IMG/VR virus record: IMGVR_UViG_3300009506_000016
Location: 1 to 64,000 of that record
Source of the DNA: a virus
Reading direction: 5' to 3' (one strand)
DNA length: 64,000 bases
Shown: piece after piece, positions 36,232-44,051 of the stretch
Position numbering within the stretch: position 1 is the stretch's first letter
Layout of the letters: the number at the start of each line of letters is the position of its first letter
Notes under the pieces: model-generated
Seen by the model: only the letters and a program-made list of their open reading frames with translations
What the model was told of the DNA's origin: nothing
Database searches by the model: none
Translations under genes and position numbers: made by a program

Positions 36232-36800
36232 TTTGTCCTTCCGTTGTTCATGTTTATAGCACCAAGTTTCAATACATCCTGAATGCTATCAACTCTCGGG
36301 GCCCAAAAGTCATTAGCATTATGGGGCTGATTGTATAATATCTTGTATCCCGAGTATGCGCGTATGTTATGTATTCCGTCATCGAGTAGCGTTCCATAAC
36401 TTCCGTTTAGTAAAGACTTATCACCAACCTCAATATAGTCCTTCTGGAAACGCTTTGATTCGAGAAATCCATAGTCGTACAACCATTGTAATTTTCTACC
36501 CTGATTCTTATAAACCGGGGTAGTGGCGAATACAACTCTGTATCCAAGCTGTTTCAATGCAGAGATGGTTCGCTTTACTACATATTCGGGTTCGAGTAAA
36601 AACACTTCATCATACAACGTTGGATCATCAAGATATTCATAGATAATTTCACCGCATTCTGGTTTTACGAATTTCCTCATATCCCATTCGGTGATATCTT
36701 TCTTTTGAAGATGGTCGTTGTAGTCTTTATTGTATCTACGCAACCATGCGGATAGAAGATCAGCGATAGTATCATCAATATCAATATAAAATGTTTTCAT
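36219..36800 (-). CDS. 5'(3')-deoxyribonucleotidase (HAD family)
   Basis: A 193-residue HAD phosphatase: nucleophile motif YIDIDDTIADLL at residues 4-15, motif II in VFATTP, a Lys, and motif III LLDDGIHNIRAY. It dephosphorylates deoxynucleoside monophosphates to tune the dNTP pool. Start set at 36800, where GAGG lies 6 bases upstream and HAD sequence begins; the longer frame to 36869 is leader RNA. A consensus promoter precedes it. Confidence 0.85.
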   Translation of the reverse strand: MKTFYIDIDDTIADLLSAWLRRYNKDYNDHLQKKDITEWDMRKFVKPECGEIIYEYLDDPTLYDEVFLLEPEYVVKRTISALKQLGYRVVFATTPVYKNQGRKLQWLYDYGFLESKRFQKDYIEVGDKSLLNGSYGTLLDDGIHNIRAYSGYKILYNQPHNANDFWAPRVDSIQDVLKLGAINMNNGRTKWDI

Positions 36801-36812
36801 AATAGACCTCAA

Positions 36813-36869
36813 TTGCGCATCTCCGATTTGAACGGAGAATATGGCCTTTATTTTGATACCAATGCGCAA
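36813..36869 (-). other. Structured mRNA leader of the deoxyribonucleotidase operon
   Basis: Outer 7-bp pairing TTGCGCA (36863-36869)/TGCGCAA (36813-36819) encloses a hairpin TCTCCG/CGGAGA (36820-36838). The expected transcript start (~36867) lies at the top of the outer stem, so most of it can form. The inner hairpin ends 12 bases before the ribosome site. Function unknown. Confidence 0.45.
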
Positions 36870-36873
36870 ACTA

Positions 36874-36902
36874 ATTATACATGATTATGTATAACTTTTC
36901 AA
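36874..36902 (-). promoter_or_regulatory. Leftward promoter, TTGAAA-N17-TATAAT
   Basis: -35 at 36897-36902 and -10 at 36874-36879 on the minus strand, 17 bp spacer. Overlaps the last codons of the upstream gene. Confidence 0.75.
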
Positions 36903-37612
36903 CCGTCAAACACGTCTTTGCCATTCTCGATTCCCCACGCCTCAATAGTGATTTGTGGGAGTTTACCGGCCTTTATAAATTCAAGAACAACTTCACGAAG
37001 TTCAGGGACTTTCTCAGCTATGTAAGCAATATCAGCGCACAGATTTTCTTGATGGACGCGAAGTTCAACAGCCTGTCCTTCCGAATCAATACCAAGGTTC
37101 TGATCAATATACTGATCAACGCGCTCCGAAATCGCTTCCTCAATAGTCTTAGTACCATAGAACCTGCGATTGTCATCTTCCGCTTTCATTCCAGCGAAGT
37201 ATGATTCGCGTTGAACCTTTTGCAAGCTATCCGTTGCGTTTTTGAGTTCTGTTTCTGCCTCAAGAACAGCCGGTTCGTAATGGGCAGATAACTGAGCAAG
37301 CTCGCGCTCTTGTTTAGCCTTAAGCTCTGCAAGTTGTTGTCTGTGTGCCGCATCCATTTCCGTAATCTTTGATCTTCGCTCGTTTTCTAAGCGAGTCACA
37401 ACTGCCTGACGTGTCCCACGAAACTGAACAGCATCAGCGATAAGTTTGCGCCATTTCTCAGCGTTCACTTCGATCTCAAGCTGTTCCATGAAAGACTTTC
37501 TACGCCTGTTCTTGAATGTTGTAACATCGGGAACACGATCACCATAAAAATCTGAAATAGCAAGACGCAACATCTTTACCATGTGCGCCATTCGTTCCGG
37601 GCCTATAGCCAT
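36899..37612 (-). CDS. Coiled-coil protein, 237 aa
   Basis: Residues ~65-140 are a long Lys/Glu/Gln-rich coiled coil (RLENERRSKITEMDAAHRQ..). The flanks are mixed alpha/beta. No catalytic motif. It lies in the Ro-protein operon, third after Ro. Intracellular. Not recognised. Confidence 0.65.
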   Translation of the reverse strand: MAIGPERMAHMVKMLRLAISDFYGDRVPDVTTFKNRRRKSFMEQLEIEVNAEKWRKLIADAVQFRGTRQAVVTRLENERRSKITEMDAAHRQQLAELKAKQERELAQLSAHYEPAVLEAETELKNATDSLQKVQRESYFAGMKAEDDNRRFYGTKTIEEAISERVDQYIDQNLGIDSEGQAVELRVHQENLCADIAYIAEKVPELREVVLEFIKAGKLPQITIEAWGIENGKDVFDG

Positions 37613-37623
37613 TTTACATTCTC

Positions 37624-37911
37624 CTATTCACTAAGATCGAAACACCTCATATTCGATTCATCGGCAAAGTAACACACGATATTTGTATCTCTATCATACA
37701 TTTTTATGATTGTACGATAACCAGATGAATGATATGGTAAAACTTGTATGACAACATCACCAACATACTGAGTATTGGCAGTTATATCATCTTCTGATAC
37801 GATCTGCGCTCCTTGTTGATCTTGTGGAACGTAAGCAATAGCGAATGCTGTCATTACAGAGAGAACAACAACAATCGCAAATACGAGATATAGATTACGA
37901 AACTTGTTCAT
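37624..37911 (-). CDS. Small protein with N-terminal membrane anchor
   Basis: A 95-residue protein: MNKFRN then a hydrophobic segment (residues ~7-27) and an exported domain of ~65 residues with VIQVLPYHSSGYRTIIKMYDRDTNIVCYFADE, which resembles small phage proteins of the KMYD.DTNVVCY type. Start at 37911 avoids reading through the hairpin at 37938-37962. The ribosome site (GGAG) is distant, 15 bases, so initiation may be weak or coupled. Confidence 0.55.
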   Translation of the reverse strand: MNKFRNLYLVFAIVVVLSVMTAFAIAYVPQDQQGAQIVSEDDITANTQYVGDVVIQVLPYHSSGYRTIIKMYDRDTNIVCYFADESNMRCFDLSE

Positions 37912-37937
37912 CTTGTTATATAACACTCCTGGAATCG

Positions 37938-37962
37938 TTGAGGGCGCACTAAGCGCCCTCAA
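37938..37962 (-). other. Intercistronic hairpin after the Ro gene
   Basis: Perfect 10-bp stem TTGAGGGCGC/GCGCCCTCAA with a 5-base loop, 10 bases after the Ro stop. No U-tract on either strand, so probably an RNA stabiliser or processing site rather than a terminator. Confidence 0.6.
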
Positions 37963-37972
37963 CAAACTTTGG

Positions 37973-39592
37973 TTATTTGTATCCGATGAACTCGTTGATC
38001 AGTTGCGGTACGTTTCCATCAAACCCGGCCACGTCCAGAGCAAGCGGATCAGAAGTGTCACCAATCGTATACCCGGTGGGTGTCATTGACATGGTAACCA
38101 GATTGACATCATGTCTTACATGAGATCGATACTGGTTTAGAGCAACAAACGGATGAACCCAACCTGCCCAAGTTTCACTGTCTGTGATGCAAACAAATGC
38201 GTCAAAGTCACGGCCTTGTCTCTTTGCCCAAGAAAAAGCGAGTGATGCGTCTGTTCCACCAAATGACATGTGGCTCGTTATCGCCATAGCCTGATCAAGT
38301 TTCATTCCGGCGCTGATCCCGAGCGGCCTGATATTATCAGCGAAGCCGATAATCTCGTAGTTTGGCTCGGAGTTAGCAAGAACAAGTGCCATAGCCGCCG
38401 CTCCAAGGTTTGGAGTAAAACCAGCAATGCCATTGATCGATCCGTAGGTCATTGAGCCACTCACATCAAGCGCATAGCAGATATTCTTGTGTGTGGCCGG
38501 TGCGTTTTTGAATGCAGAGTAGAAAGTGTTCTCACATGCGTAAGAGATATCACGATCAACATTCCACCGATTTTGACCACGCGTATCTACGCCAGCGTTA
38601 TATTGCAATGATGCAATCAAAGCCTTGATAGGATGCAAGCGGTTTTTGTGCAACCACTCAACATCGTTGAGGCGGCTGATGATCAGATTCTTGGAATCGC
38701 GGTCTTTCAGAACACCATAACGAGTCATATTTGCGAGATTGCGGACCATTGCCTCAGCACCCATTTGGGGTAGTAGAGCGATCCACACGTCACGATCAGT
38801 CAGATATTCGGTTGGTACAATCTCTCTCGGTGCATTCGCTGTGCGAATCACATCGATGATACCTTCCTTATTGCCCCTGGCCGCATAATCTTTCATCACT
38901 TCTGCGGCTGTAATGATATCTGGCACAAGAAAAGTATTGTATTCCTTTCCCAATGACCACAACATTGCCGCTTGGTGCGCCGGTGATGCAAAGCTAAAAT
39001 CAACATGCGCAAGACGAATGACATCCTTCTGCGACCATCCCTCACGTTGTTGATATTTAGCCAACTGGTAAGCCAGCGAGTTAGGGCTACGATCAAGATA
39101 CCATTTGGAAACGGCCCGGCGCACAGCCCTTCCCCATCCGCGTTTTGCGTGCAAGAAACTTGCAAACGTGAACAGGTGAGTACCAGTACGAACAACCTTC
39201 GGCAACGCATTTAGAGCTAGCTTACGTGCGTATGCCATTCCGTTTGTGTAAGACGCGGCAACTGCAAGAGCAAAAATAGCAGGATCGTTACTTGCGGCGC
39301 GTCCATTGTCGCTCACATCAACAATCATATCAATGGTGCGCGTTGGATCTTCATTAAGACATCGAAGAATGTTGGTGTAATTCTCGAACGTCCGCTTTTT
39401 CTCGTTGGCGTAGTAGGTTGGTCCTTCTGTACCAAGGATCAAAAACCGTTCAAGTTGAGTAAACATGCCAGCATCAAACACATATCCGCCAGCGTTATTC
39501 ATAACTTGCTTTTTGCCAGGAACAGGCCGAGATTGAGGAATATTACCAACCTTGTTGCTTGTTCCAGCATTGATATAGGTTTTTCGTGCCAT
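37973..39592 (-). CDS. rsr: Ro60/TROVE-family RNA-binding protein with C-terminal VWA domain
   Basis: A 539-residue homologue of Ro60. The TROVE ring starts near residue 40 (LERFLILGTEGPTYYANEKK, DMIVDVSDNGRAASNDPAIFAL, then GTHLFTFASFLHAKRGWGRAVRRA with the basic RNA-contact region). HEAT-like helices follow, and a VWA domain begins near 365 with an intact MIDAS: DVSGSMT, the Thr of GGTDAS, and the Asp of ITDSETW. Ro proteins bind the ends of misfolded RNAs and Y RNAs and can hand RNA to a nuclease such as PNPase. ATG 39592 has GGAGG 6 bases upstream. A tRNA-like RNA lies in its leader (39626-39700) under the same promoter, as Y RNA genes do beside bacterial rsr. Phage Ro homologues are known in mycobacteriophages. 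Confidence 0.9.
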   Translation of the reverse strand: MARKTYINAGTSNKVGNIPQSRPVPGKKQVMNNAGGYVFDAGMFTQLERFLILGTEGPTYYANEKKRTFENYTNILRCLNEDPTRTIDMIVDVSDNGRAASNDPAIFALAVAASYTNGMAYARKLALNALPKVVRTGTHLFTFASFLHAKRGWGRAVRRAVSKWYLDRSPNSLAYQLAKYQQREGWSQKDVIRLAHVDFSFASPAHQAAMLWSLGKEYNTFLVPDIITAAEVMKDYAARGNKEGIIDVIRTANAPREIVPTEYLTDRDVWIALLPQMGAEAMVRNLANMTRYGVLKDRDSKNLIISRLNDVEWLHKNRLHPIKALIASLQYNAGVDTRGQNRWNVDRDISYACENTFYSAFKNAPATHKNICYALDVSGSMTYGSINGIAGFTPNLGAAAMALVLANSEPNYEIIGFADNIRPLGISAGMKLDQAMAITSHMSFGGTDASLAFSWAKRQGRDFDAFVCITDSETWAGWVHPFVALNQYRSHVRHDVNLVTMSMTPTGYTIGDTSDPLALDVAGFDGNVPQLINEFIGYK

Positions 39593-39625
39593 TTCGTACC
39601 TCCAACAGAAAGTATAGTCGTGCAA

Positions 39626-39700
39626 AACGGTTGGCGGGATTCGAACCCGCCTTTTGCCATTAACCGTTATGGAGCGGCTGGTTGCTCAACCGGTACAACC
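39626..39700 (-). ncRNA. tRNA-like RNA upstream of Ro gene, candidate Y RNA
   Basis: On the minus strand: a D-arm-like hairpin GGTTG..CAACC with a GG-containing loop (39680-39700), then a stem AACGGTT (39662-39668) that pairs perfectly with AACCGTT (39626-39632), enclosing a 10-base strand and a perfect T-arm, GGCGGG-TTCGAAT-CCCGCC (39633-39651). A normal anticodon arm and 7-bp acceptor paired to the 5' end are missing: the acceptor-like helix stacks directly on the T-arm as a minihelix. An alternative pairing gives an anticodon-like arm with an 8-base loop. Bacterial Y RNAs (YrlA) have such a tRNA-mimicking module. I could not identify the Ro-binding end stem with confidence. Confidence 0.6.
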
Positions 39701-39746
39701 TGTTCTTCTCCATTCGATGTAATAACCGACAAACAATCGTATAATA

Positions 39747-39775
39747 ATTATACCATATATTCGATCATATTGCAA
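39747..39775 (-). promoter_or_regulatory. Leftward promoter for tRNA-like RNA and Ro gene, TTGCAA-N17-TATAAT
   Basis: -35 at 39770-39775, -10 at 39747-39752 on the minus strand, with TGG directly before the -10 (extended). Transcript start is near 39740, so RNA and Ro mRNA begin as one transcript with a ~148-base leader. Confidence 0.75.
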
Positions 39776-39786
39776 AACGAGTTTTC

Positions 39787-40017
39787 TCATCGAGAGATAA
39801 GAAAAACAATATAAGCAATAAAAGCAATGTTGATAATTGTTAATAATGCAACGCCCATTTTTTCTGTATCATCAAGACAATATACAGAGTTATGCTCAAT
39901 TCTCACAGCAATGAAAATGGGCCAAACAAATATAAGCATTATTGTAATAACAACATAAACGGCAAGACTTGAAATCATCTTAATAGGATATCCAATAATG
40001 AAAAACACCTTTCTCAT
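39787..40017 (-). CDS. Small membrane protein, 76 aa
   Basis: Two hydrophobic segments (residues ~3-40 region with VYVVITIMLIFVWPIFIAV, and ~55-74) separated by a short polar loop with EHNSVYCLDDTEK. Overlaps the gene upstream by 4 bases. No family recognised. Confidence 0.6.
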   Translation of the reverse strand: MRKVFFIIGYPIKMISSLAVYVVITIMLIFVWPIFIAVRIEHNSVYCLDDTEKMGVALLTIINIAFIAYIVFLISR

Positions 40018-40325
40018 TTGCTTATCCCTTCTGAAAGAAATAACAATCCATGTTCTTCAAGTGGTTCTATTTGCATTTCGTCAACAAGTTTCTTGATTGC
40101 AATAGGAACGCCTTTTATCTCAAGTTTTCCGCCATATAGAGGAATGTAGATAATATCGCTACGCCATATAATCTCATCACTCTCATTTCTTGCACAAACT
40201 GTAATCTCAACCTGATCGTACAATACACGGCCAACAATGATCGTAAGCTGAATTGTTGGCTCATCTTTCATACCACTTCTTATGTAATCATTGACTAATT
40301 TTCCGAATGTCAGCTTGTTTCCCAT
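40014..40325 (-). CDS. Hypothetical protein, 103 aa
   Basis: Beta-rich central part (TIQLTIIVGRVLYDQVEITVCAR..) flanked by helices; soluble. Start has AAGGAATGATTAAGAC upstream. Nothing identifies its function. Confidence 0.6.
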   Translation of the reverse strand: MGNKLTFGKLVNDYIRSGMKDEPTIQLTIIVGRVLYDQVEITVCARNESDEIIWRSDIIYIPLYGGKLEIKGVPIAIKKLVDEMQIEPLEEHGLLFLSEGISK

Positions 40326-40365
40326 GTCTTAATCATTCCTTAATATAAGTTTAATAAAAACTGAC

Positions 40366-40395
40366 TTGACTTGCGTATAGCAAAAATGGTACAAT
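40366..40395 (+). promoter_or_regulatory. Rightward promoter-like sequence inside the leftward arm
   Basis: TTGACT (40366-40371), 18-bp spacer, TGG then TACAAT (40390-40395), i.e. a -35 plus extended -10. It points against all neighbouring genes and would give RNA antisense to the 40419-40643 gene. Confidence 0.5.
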
Positions 40396-40418
40396 AGAGG
40401 GTGGGAGGGAGGGAATAG

Positions 40419-40643
40419 TTAAAATAGCATGTTGTCACCAAAATCTCGCCATTCCTTAAGCTCTTCCCTAATTCTCTCAGAATCAATAGCGAGTTCTTTC
40501 GACTCATCAGCATATCCCTTCATGATGCTATCGGGGATAGGATGATAATTCGCAATCATAACTATGATCTTAATAATAATGGTTAATAATCGAGTCATGA
40601 ATGCAAACATCTCAATAATCATTCTCTTATCATTTTTGTCCAT
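40419..40643 (-). CDS. Small protein with one membrane-like segment, 74 aa
   Basis: Residues ~8-35 are hydrophobic (IIEMFAFMTRLLTIIIKIIVMIANY), followed by a charged helical tail. It begins 22 bases after a terminator hairpin, with GGAGAAATACAAC before its ATG, so its expression may depend on readthrough. Not recognised. Confidence 0.5.
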   Translation of the reverse strand: MDKNDKRMIIEMFAFMTRLLTIIIKIIVMIANYHPIPDSIMKGYADESKELAIDSERIREELKEWRDFGDNMLF

Positions 40644-40661
40644 TGTTGTATTTCTCCTATT

Positions 40662-40693
40662 AAAAATGCCCGTAGATGCGTTCTACGGGCATT
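40662..40693 (-). terminator. Intrinsic terminator after the VWA operon
   Basis: 12-bp perfect stem AATGCCCGTAGA/TCTACGGGCATT, 5-base loop, followed on the minus strand by T5. Lies 43 bases after the stop at 40736. Confidence 0.85.
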
Positions 40694-40735
40694 CTAAGCC
40701 ATTTTTAGGCCATATACGTTATTTGATAACGGATA

Positions 40736-41167
40736 TCAAAGGTAGTGGGTGTATTCCCGTTCTGTGTGTTCCAGGCGGTATAAAACGTCCTCAAGCATAG
40801 TATGAAGGACCGCCATTTGGCGATTGTACTCTCCATGACCTTTAACACGTTCAAGATCGGCGAATGACATGAGTGATTCGACAAGCGTGATTGCTATGTC
40901 AATTGACTCTATATTAAGAGCCTGGCCGGTTGAGATATTGGCACGATTGTTCATACCAAGGATTTTTACGATATCGTTTTCTCCAAGGGTTGTCAATCCA
41001 CGAGTCACAAACCCAAGACCCTGATAGCGTTCTTTTGCCGATCTATCTTTTTTGATATCAACACCGAGATCAGCACAAAACGTTTCAAGAGATGAACGAT
41101 AGTAATATTCACCAAGCTCTTTTATGAGTAGATTGATAAACTCTTTCCTTGTCATTGTGGTTGGCAT
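40736..41167 (-). CDS. Hypothetical protein, 143 aa, in the large-VWA operon
   Basis: All-helical, soluble protein (RKEFINLLIKELGEYYYRSS..ILGMNNRANISTGQALNIESIDIAITLVESLM). Starts 8 bases after the stop of the 725-residue VWA gene with good spacing, so the two are co-expressed and may interact. No family recognised. Confidence 0.6.
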   Translation of the reverse strand: MPTTMTRKEFINLLIKELGEYYYRSSLETFCADLGVDIKKDRSAKERYQGLGFVTRGLTTLGENDIVKILGMNNRANISTGQALNIESIDIAITLVESLMSFADLERVKGHGEYNRQMAVLHTMLEDVLYRLEHTEREYTHYL

Positions 41168-41175
41168 CGTGACTC

Positions 41176-43353
41176 CTAATAATCAACTTTCACATCACGA
41201 ATTGCGAACGTGAAGTGTTTGTCATCAAGATCAACCTCAGCGCCATCACGGGTGTCAAGATCGGGGAACCATTGTTTGCACAGCAAGACAGCAAACCGTG
41301 TTCTCTGGATCTTATCACGCACATTTCTCAAATCATTCTTCACGCGATTGAGACTCGCCTTTGCATATTCCAGGGTCGATAGCGGATCTTTTGAGTTAGG
41401 CATATTGTTCTCAAATGATTTTATGACATCGGACATAAGTTGATTGGATGGTGTGAGTTTCTTTCCGTCAGCCATTTTTGACAACACGTCATCAATCTTT
41501 GGAGCGCTGGAATATCCCTTGATCTTTACCTCAAATTCCTTGGCGAAGTAGTGATCGATGCTTTCTTCCTTGTCTACCGGTGGTGAATATAAGCGATCAT
41601 GCTTAATCCCGTAGGTTTCAAGGAATTCGATCTGCTCGTTCGTGAATTCGCTCGTGACTTTTTCCATGATCCCGGTTGGATCTAATTCCTTGATCTTGTT
41701 GTTCAGGAATTTTTGCATGAACGTAAGCTCAAGCTCGTGATCCAGCCACCCACAATATTCGGTAGATGTTGGCGCAGTGGCAATCTTCTTGTTCACCAGA
41801 GGAACAGCACCTAAGTCAACAAGATAGATTGTATCTTCATCGTGTTCATCATAGTAGTTATCTGGTAGCATACCAGCATCGACTAACCGATGAAACGTGT
41901 CATAACTCATTGACACTGGAAGGGTGGGCGTGTTCAAGATGCTATCTTTGACCAGGGTGTAGTTGCGATATTGATGACACTGGAAATACTCTCTGAGGCC
42001 AACATGCACAGCATCAGGAAGATTAACATGTCCAGGAATTTTTGCAAGGATGGAAAGATTCAGGCGTTTTTGATTCCATGTCAGATGATTGAATGGACAG
42101 GCCGTAGTAGAGTCTGCAAAGAATTTTGGATATCCATCGCGTGTCTTTGTGGGTACGCCGGTGCGCTTGTAGTTGAACAACTCGTGGCGTGGATAGAAGT
42201 ATGCTTTGCTATCTGCCATAAGCAAGTCAATAGCATCAAGCAAGCAAAACGCATCATCGGCTGGAACAAAATCGGTATCTTGTCCCTCAATGAACCTGAA
42301 CGCCTCAGAATCAAGTGATAGCAACATGCTGTTTTGCGCATTGCCATATTCCTCATTTGTGAATGCGTTGTTCACTTCTTTGATCAATGCAACTTCGCCG
42401 ATAGATCCAAGCATCTCAATAGCAATGTCTGACTTTGCGGAAGAAACAAATGCGTATGCCAGGGCCACAGGAGCAACGTATGATTGCTCATACGTCATTG
42501 ACGAAACCGTATCATAATGAGTCAGATCGTGCATGTGATTGATATCAGCAAGGACATAGATGGTGTTAGCGTTCTCTGGAACGTATGTTACAGCATCCAT
42601 AGTGTTGAGTATCTCAACAGGATACTGCTGGACGTTGAAGCCATCGTATCCAACTACCATCAGAGGTTGCATAACTGGAAGTGGTACTGAAACGCGCAAC
42701 GCCTTCTCAGATCCAACAAATTGCTCCATGCTCGAATCAAACTCGGTAAGGTGGCTGGAATGGATAAGAGTCCCGCCGATATTCGCTGTCATCTGAGCCA
42801 TAAGCTCTTTATTATAGTAGTCACCATAACCAACCAGCATCACAGACGAAACTTTGTCGTTCAGCGCACGCATGGTATTGAGAATTTTTTGTACTTCCTG
42901 TTTGTAGTTACTTACAACCGGATATCCGTCCGTCATAAACATGAGCGATACGGTTCCAGGAAGTGCGGAAAGATTACCGATGATGTTATCATAGGTATCT
43001 GCCAGGATCTCAGAAAAGCATGTGAGGCCTACAACGCTTTTGTATTTCTGTAATGCACTTTTTACAGTATTTTGGAATGACGAATTAACGGAAAGGCCGA
43101 TAAAGATCCAGCCAAACTTCCCGTTTTCAGTTGAAAACCAACCGATTGATAAGGTATCTCCATCGCGGAGTTGCTTGGAACGCTCAACCATATCATCAAC
43201 CAATTGAGGCAATGTATAATACATTGATCCAGAACGGTCAAAGATCCAAACGTGATTTGTAGGATCAGGAACAGAAGCCTTTTCCTCAGAGCGATCCAAT
43301 TCGATAGCGAACAAGTTGTACTTATTCTTTACAGGGGCTACAGATACTTTCAT
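41176..43353 (-). CDS. Large VWA-domain protein, 725 aa
   Basis: VWA domain at residues ~28-215 with an intact MIDAS: DRSGSMY (38-44), a Thr in VGLTCFSE and the Asp of MTDGYP. The remaining ~500 residues contain no enzyme motif I know: a beta-rich middle (~215-330), a helical region with ACPFNHLTWNQKRLNLSI (~415), and a C-terminal coiled coil. Its gene directly follows tRNA-Ala and the ncRNA array. VWA proteins often pair with MoxR-type ATPases, but none is visible here; a role in assembling RNA or protein complexes beside Ro is speculation. Confidence 0.72.
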   Translation of the reverse strand: MKVSVAPVKNKYNLFAIELDRSEEKASVPDPTNHVWIFDRSGSMYYTLPQLVDDMVERSKQLRDGDTLSIGWFSTENGKFGWIFIGLSVNSSFQNTVKSALQKYKSVVGLTCFSEILADTYDNIIGNLSALPGTVSLMFMTDGYPVVSNYKQEVQKILNTMRALNDKVSSVMLVGYGDYYNKELMAQMTANIGGTLIHSSHLTEFDSSMEQFVGSEKALRVSVPLPVMQPLMVVGYDGFNVQQYPVEILNTMDAVTYVPENANTIYVLADINHMHDLTHYDTVSSMTYEQSYVAPVALAYAFVSSAKSDIAIEMLGSIGEVALIKEVNNAFTNEEYGNAQNSMLLSLDSEAFRFIEGQDTDFVPADDAFCLLDAIDLLMADSKAYFYPRHELFNYKRTGVPTKTRDGYPKFFADSTTACPFNHLTWNQKRLNLSILAKIPGHVNLPDAVHVGLREYFQCHQYRNYTLVKDSILNTPTLPVSMSYDTFHRLVDAGMLPDNYYDEHDEDTIYLVDLGAVPLVNKKIATAPTSTEYCGWLDHELELTFMQKFLNNKIKELDPTGIMEKVTSEFTNEQIEFLETYGIKHDRLYSPPVDKEESIDHYFAKEFEVKIKGYSSAPKIDDVLSKMADGKKLTPSNQLMSDVIKSFENNMPNSKDPLSTLEYAKASLNRVKNDLRNVRDKIQRTRFAVLLCKQWFPDLDTRDGAEVDLDDKHFTFAIRDVKVDY

Positions 43354-43394
43354 TGTGTGTCCTTTCGAATCGAATACGAATTAGACTTACAACA

Positions 43395-43465
43395 TGGACC
43401 GTAAGAGATTCGAACTCTATCTTCTCGTTGCAACGGAGATGATCTGCCATTTGATCTAACGGCCC
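43395..43465 (-). tRNA. tRNA-Ala(TGC)
   Basis: Cloverleaf on the minus strand: acceptor GGGCCGT/ACGGTCC including the G3-U70 alanine identity pair, U8-A9, D-stem GATC/GATC, anticodon loop GTTGCAA (TGC), T-arm around TTCGAAT. There is one mismatch in the anticodon stem (C31-C39), one at the base of the T-stem, and a 3-base variable loop. No CCA is encoded. It lies between two protein genes of one leftward unit. Confidence 0.8.
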
Positions 43466-43474
43466 ATTTTATCT

Positions 43475-43828
43475 TTATGGAACAGGATAACTAACATCGG
43501 GAGCCGGGTACGGCTCTACAGGAGCGGGGTATCCGATATCTTGTGTTGGCCGAACAATTCTTCGTAGGAATAAAGGAATAGTAGCTTGAAGGTCTTCTTC
43601 GTGTTCTCCGCTTTCGTTTTCGTCATCTGTTGAGTTATCGGTTGTGTTAATAGCATTCATTTCAATGTTCTTTGGAACACGAGTTGGAGTCGAAAAAGAT
43701 ACTACGGCAGGATCATTGTTATCGATCATATAAGCCTTAGCTCTGTTTTTCATTATACCAAACATGATAAAAGCGAGAATGAATGATACAAATAGAATAA
43801 TTATCGTTTTTTGTTTTAGTGAGGTCAT
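43475..43828 (-). CDS. Membrane-anchored acidic/proline-rich protein, 117 aa
   Basis: Start set at 43828 (MTSLKQKTIIILF); the longer open frame runs through the RNA array and is spurious. One transmembrane segment (residues ~8-25), then an acidic stretch with DDENESGEHEED and a C-terminal PYPAP/YPVP repeat. Ribosome site AAGG at 9 bases. It is the first protein gene after the RNA array. Function unknown. Confidence 0.55.
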   Translation of the reverse strand: MTSLKQKTIIILFVSFILAFIMFGIMKNRAKAYMIDNNDPAVVSFSTPTRVPKNIEMNAINTTDNSTDDENESGEHEEDLQATIPLFLRRIVRPTQDIGYPAPVEPYPAPDVSYPVP

Positions 43829-43850
43829 TGTTGCCAACCTTAAATAAGTG

Positions 43851-43887
43851 GCCCGGTGGGTAAGGAGGTGAAAAAAACCCACCGGGC
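43851..43887 (-). ncRNA. Hairpin whose loop carries the 16S anti-Shine-Dalgarno sequence
   Basis: 10-bp perfect stem GCCCGGTGGG/CCCACCGGGC. On the leftward RNA the 17-base loop reads U7 followed by CACCUCCUUA, so with the last U it contains UCACCUCCUUA, identical to the 3' end of bacterial 16S rRNA. It lies at the end of the RNA array and 23 bases before the 43828 start. On the opposite strand the same loop is a perfect Shine-Dalgarno sequence, but no rightward gene follows it. Confidence 0.6.
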
Positions 43888-43900
43888 GCTCAATATTGAA

Positions 43901-44038
43901 CACGGTAATGTGGTGAGAAACCGGTTTAGCTCTGGCCGGGATTCGAACCCTAGAGCGAACAAGTATTACTCGTCCAGCAACCACGCCACTAGCCATCATA
44001 GTCTGGTAGATAGATAACAGTCTCTCTTTCGTACCGCG
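43901..44038 (-). repeat. RNA domain U6 (tRNA-like insert)
   Basis: P1 CGCGGTA/TACCGTG (44032-44038 with 43901-43907); P2 GAGAGACTG/CGGTTTCTC (44018-44026 with 43915-43923, 9 pairs); TTATCT at 44012-44017. The insert has a T-loop TTCGAAT (GGG/CCC stem), D-arm-like and anticodon-arm-like stretches in normal order, but no acceptor pairing that I accept. Confidence 0.6.
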
Positions 44039-44051
44039 AAAGTCTATTTTC

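Noticed and set aside
40564-40800. 78-aa rightward frame downstream of the antisense promoter
   Set aside because: It reads across the terminator hairpin and has no ribosome site; the promoter, if real, more likely makes a non-coding RNA.
43924-44011. A complete tRNA in domain U6
   Set aside because: D-, anticodon- and T-arm-like stretches occur in order, but the T-stem has only three good pairs and no acceptor helix in register could be drawn.
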